Source: Costus lasius | Lineage: Eukaryota > Streptophyta > Magnoliopsida > Zingiberales > Costaceae | Assembly: GCA_027563935.2 (NCBI GenBank) | Contig: CM050454.1 | Span: forward strand, 74,916,596 to 74,980,595 | Reading direction: 5' to 3' | Length of the DNA stretch: 64,000 bases | Shown: positions 63,352 through 64,000 of the stretch, one piece after another | How positions within the stretch are numbered: the first letter of the stretch is position 1 | Layout of the letters: every line of letters starts with the position of its first letter | Notes under the pieces: model-generated | What the model was told of the DNA's origin: nothing | Databases searched by the model: none | What the model saw: only the letters and a program-made list of their open reading frames with translations | Position numbers and translations under genes: made by a program

Positions 63352-63948
63352 TACACTTTCTCAACCATCTCATCCAGGGGGCCCCTTTAGAACATCACAC
63401 TCGAACTAGGAGAGGCAATCCTATATCTATCACTAGTGTCCTAACATGATTCATGCCCACTATCCAAGATAATCCTTAAACATTATCTTTCAAATGATAT
63501 TGAACTACCTCAAGACAATGTCAATCATCACTTAGAAACACAAGTGATCTCAAGTCAAAGGGAATATACCAGTTGCTTGCTTATAAGGATTTATTCACAT
63601 TGTGACAAACAATTGAATATCCTAAGTAGGGTCAGTCCAGTACATCCAATGCACCTATGTGTCTAAATCTTATTCCATGCTCGAAGGATCCTATAAGATC
63701 AGAACACATATTAGTCTCAATCATATCAAGGCTGTCTCATGTTTACCAAGATATCTCGACTAAGGACAATTCTGAATGTCAGCAAAGCTGAACATCATTG
63801 AGACATTACTCAGAGGTATACATACAGCAGCAGATAATGCAACAATCTGAATAACAATAATTGCCTTTATAAACATGTACTCAGTTTATACATGATACTG
63901 ATAATAACCCAAGGCCTCAAACATTAGCCTTAAGGGCATACCCCAACA
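63352..63948 (-). repeat. 5' LTR of A1, distal part
   Basis: Continues from 54230 after the duplicated GGCCA. Ends CCCCAACA, then the CATAG target copy of A1. Confidence 0.94.
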
Positions 63949-63953
63949 CATAG

Positions 63954-64000
63954 AACAATGGTCACATCCAAAGGTCCATGGAATATTGGGATCATTATCC
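63954..64000 (+). pseudogene. C1 integrase zinc-finger region, continuation
   Basis: The last 47 bases contain CATGGA..T..TGGGATCATT, matching CATGGACTGCTGGGATCATT of family A integrase (A2 about 36141-36160). Removing A1 and one CATAG brings this next to the NHI-like end at 25879, as expected if C1 continues beyond the window. Confidence 0.65.

Larger units (their letters stand above)
25880..63948 (-). mobile_element. Copia element A1 (family A), host of A5/A2/A3 and A4
   Basis: Outer LTR ends TGAAAG (25880) and CCCAACA (63948) with target duplication CATAG at 25875-25879 and 63949-63953. Own sequence: 3' LTR 25880-27476, pol 27497-30393, gag-PR 50370-51360, leader and PBS to 53200, 5' LTR 53201-54230 plus 63352-63948. 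Insertions: A5 in the protease, A4 in the 5' LTR. The LTRs differ by about twenty substitutions by eye plus one patch, so A1 is older than A2-A4. At least three stops in pol and loss of the gag ATG make it non-autonomous. Confidence 0.95.

Overview
The window looks like nuclear DNA of a flowering plant and consists almost entirely of LTR retrotransposons nested in one another. I find no host gene, tRNA, rRNA or CRISPR array. The plant assignment rests on Ty1/copia gag-pol proteins of the Tork/Angela type, Ty3/gypsy proteins of the Athila type, and primer-binding sites matching the 3' end of initiator tRNA-Met (TGGTATCAGAGC). I cannot name a species.

Names used here. Family A copia LTRs start TGTTGGGGTATGCCC; family B start TGTTGGTGTATATGCCCTAG; family C start TGTTGGTGTATATGCCCTGA. 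G1 and G2 are gypsy (Athila-like) remnants on + and -.

Layout. 1-5058: G1 (+), broken by solo LTR B1 (1047-3122). 5199-7589 and 17582-21192: G2 (-), split by copia B2 (7590-17581), whose own 5' LTR holds solo LTR A6 (9411-11084). 21193 onward: copia C1 (+), inserted in G2 gag. C1 is interrupted at 25879 by A1 (-, 25880-63948) and resumes at 63954. A1 holds two insertions. Solo LTR A5 (30394-50364) sits in its protease. A4 (54231-63346) sits in its 5' LTR. A5 holds A2 (+, 31296-49562), and A2 holds A3 (+, 37417-46556) in its reverse transcriptase. The deepest stack is G2 > C1 > A1 > A5 > A2 > A3, six layers. Seven insertions keep perfect 5-bp target-site duplications: B1 TTTTG, A6 CTTAA, A1 CATAG, A5 ATATT, A2 TCTAG, A3 GTTTA, A4 GGCCA.

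A2, A3 and A4 are structurally complete: equal-length LTR pairs with about 5, 7 and 1 differences by eye, PBS, about 1.8 kb leader, one long gag-PR-INT-RT-RNase H frame, and polypurine tract. Each carries one or two premature stops, mostly CGA to TGA, so none encodes a full polyprotein as read. They could move only with proteins supplied by other copies.

The most interesting signal is the non-coding leader between PBS and gag. It carries an ordered series of short RNA hairpins whose stems change by compensatory substitutions while loops stay fixed: a GCAA-capped hairpin, three CTGCG(T/A)-loop hairpins plus a long stem, a tRNA T-arm-like TTCGA hairpin, and three 5-bp-stem hairpins just before gag. 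The last set is shared by families A, B and C. B and C also share a nearly identical 65-nt module with a C(UUCG)G tetraloop. I infer a packaging, dimerisation or translation-control RNA; the function is untested.
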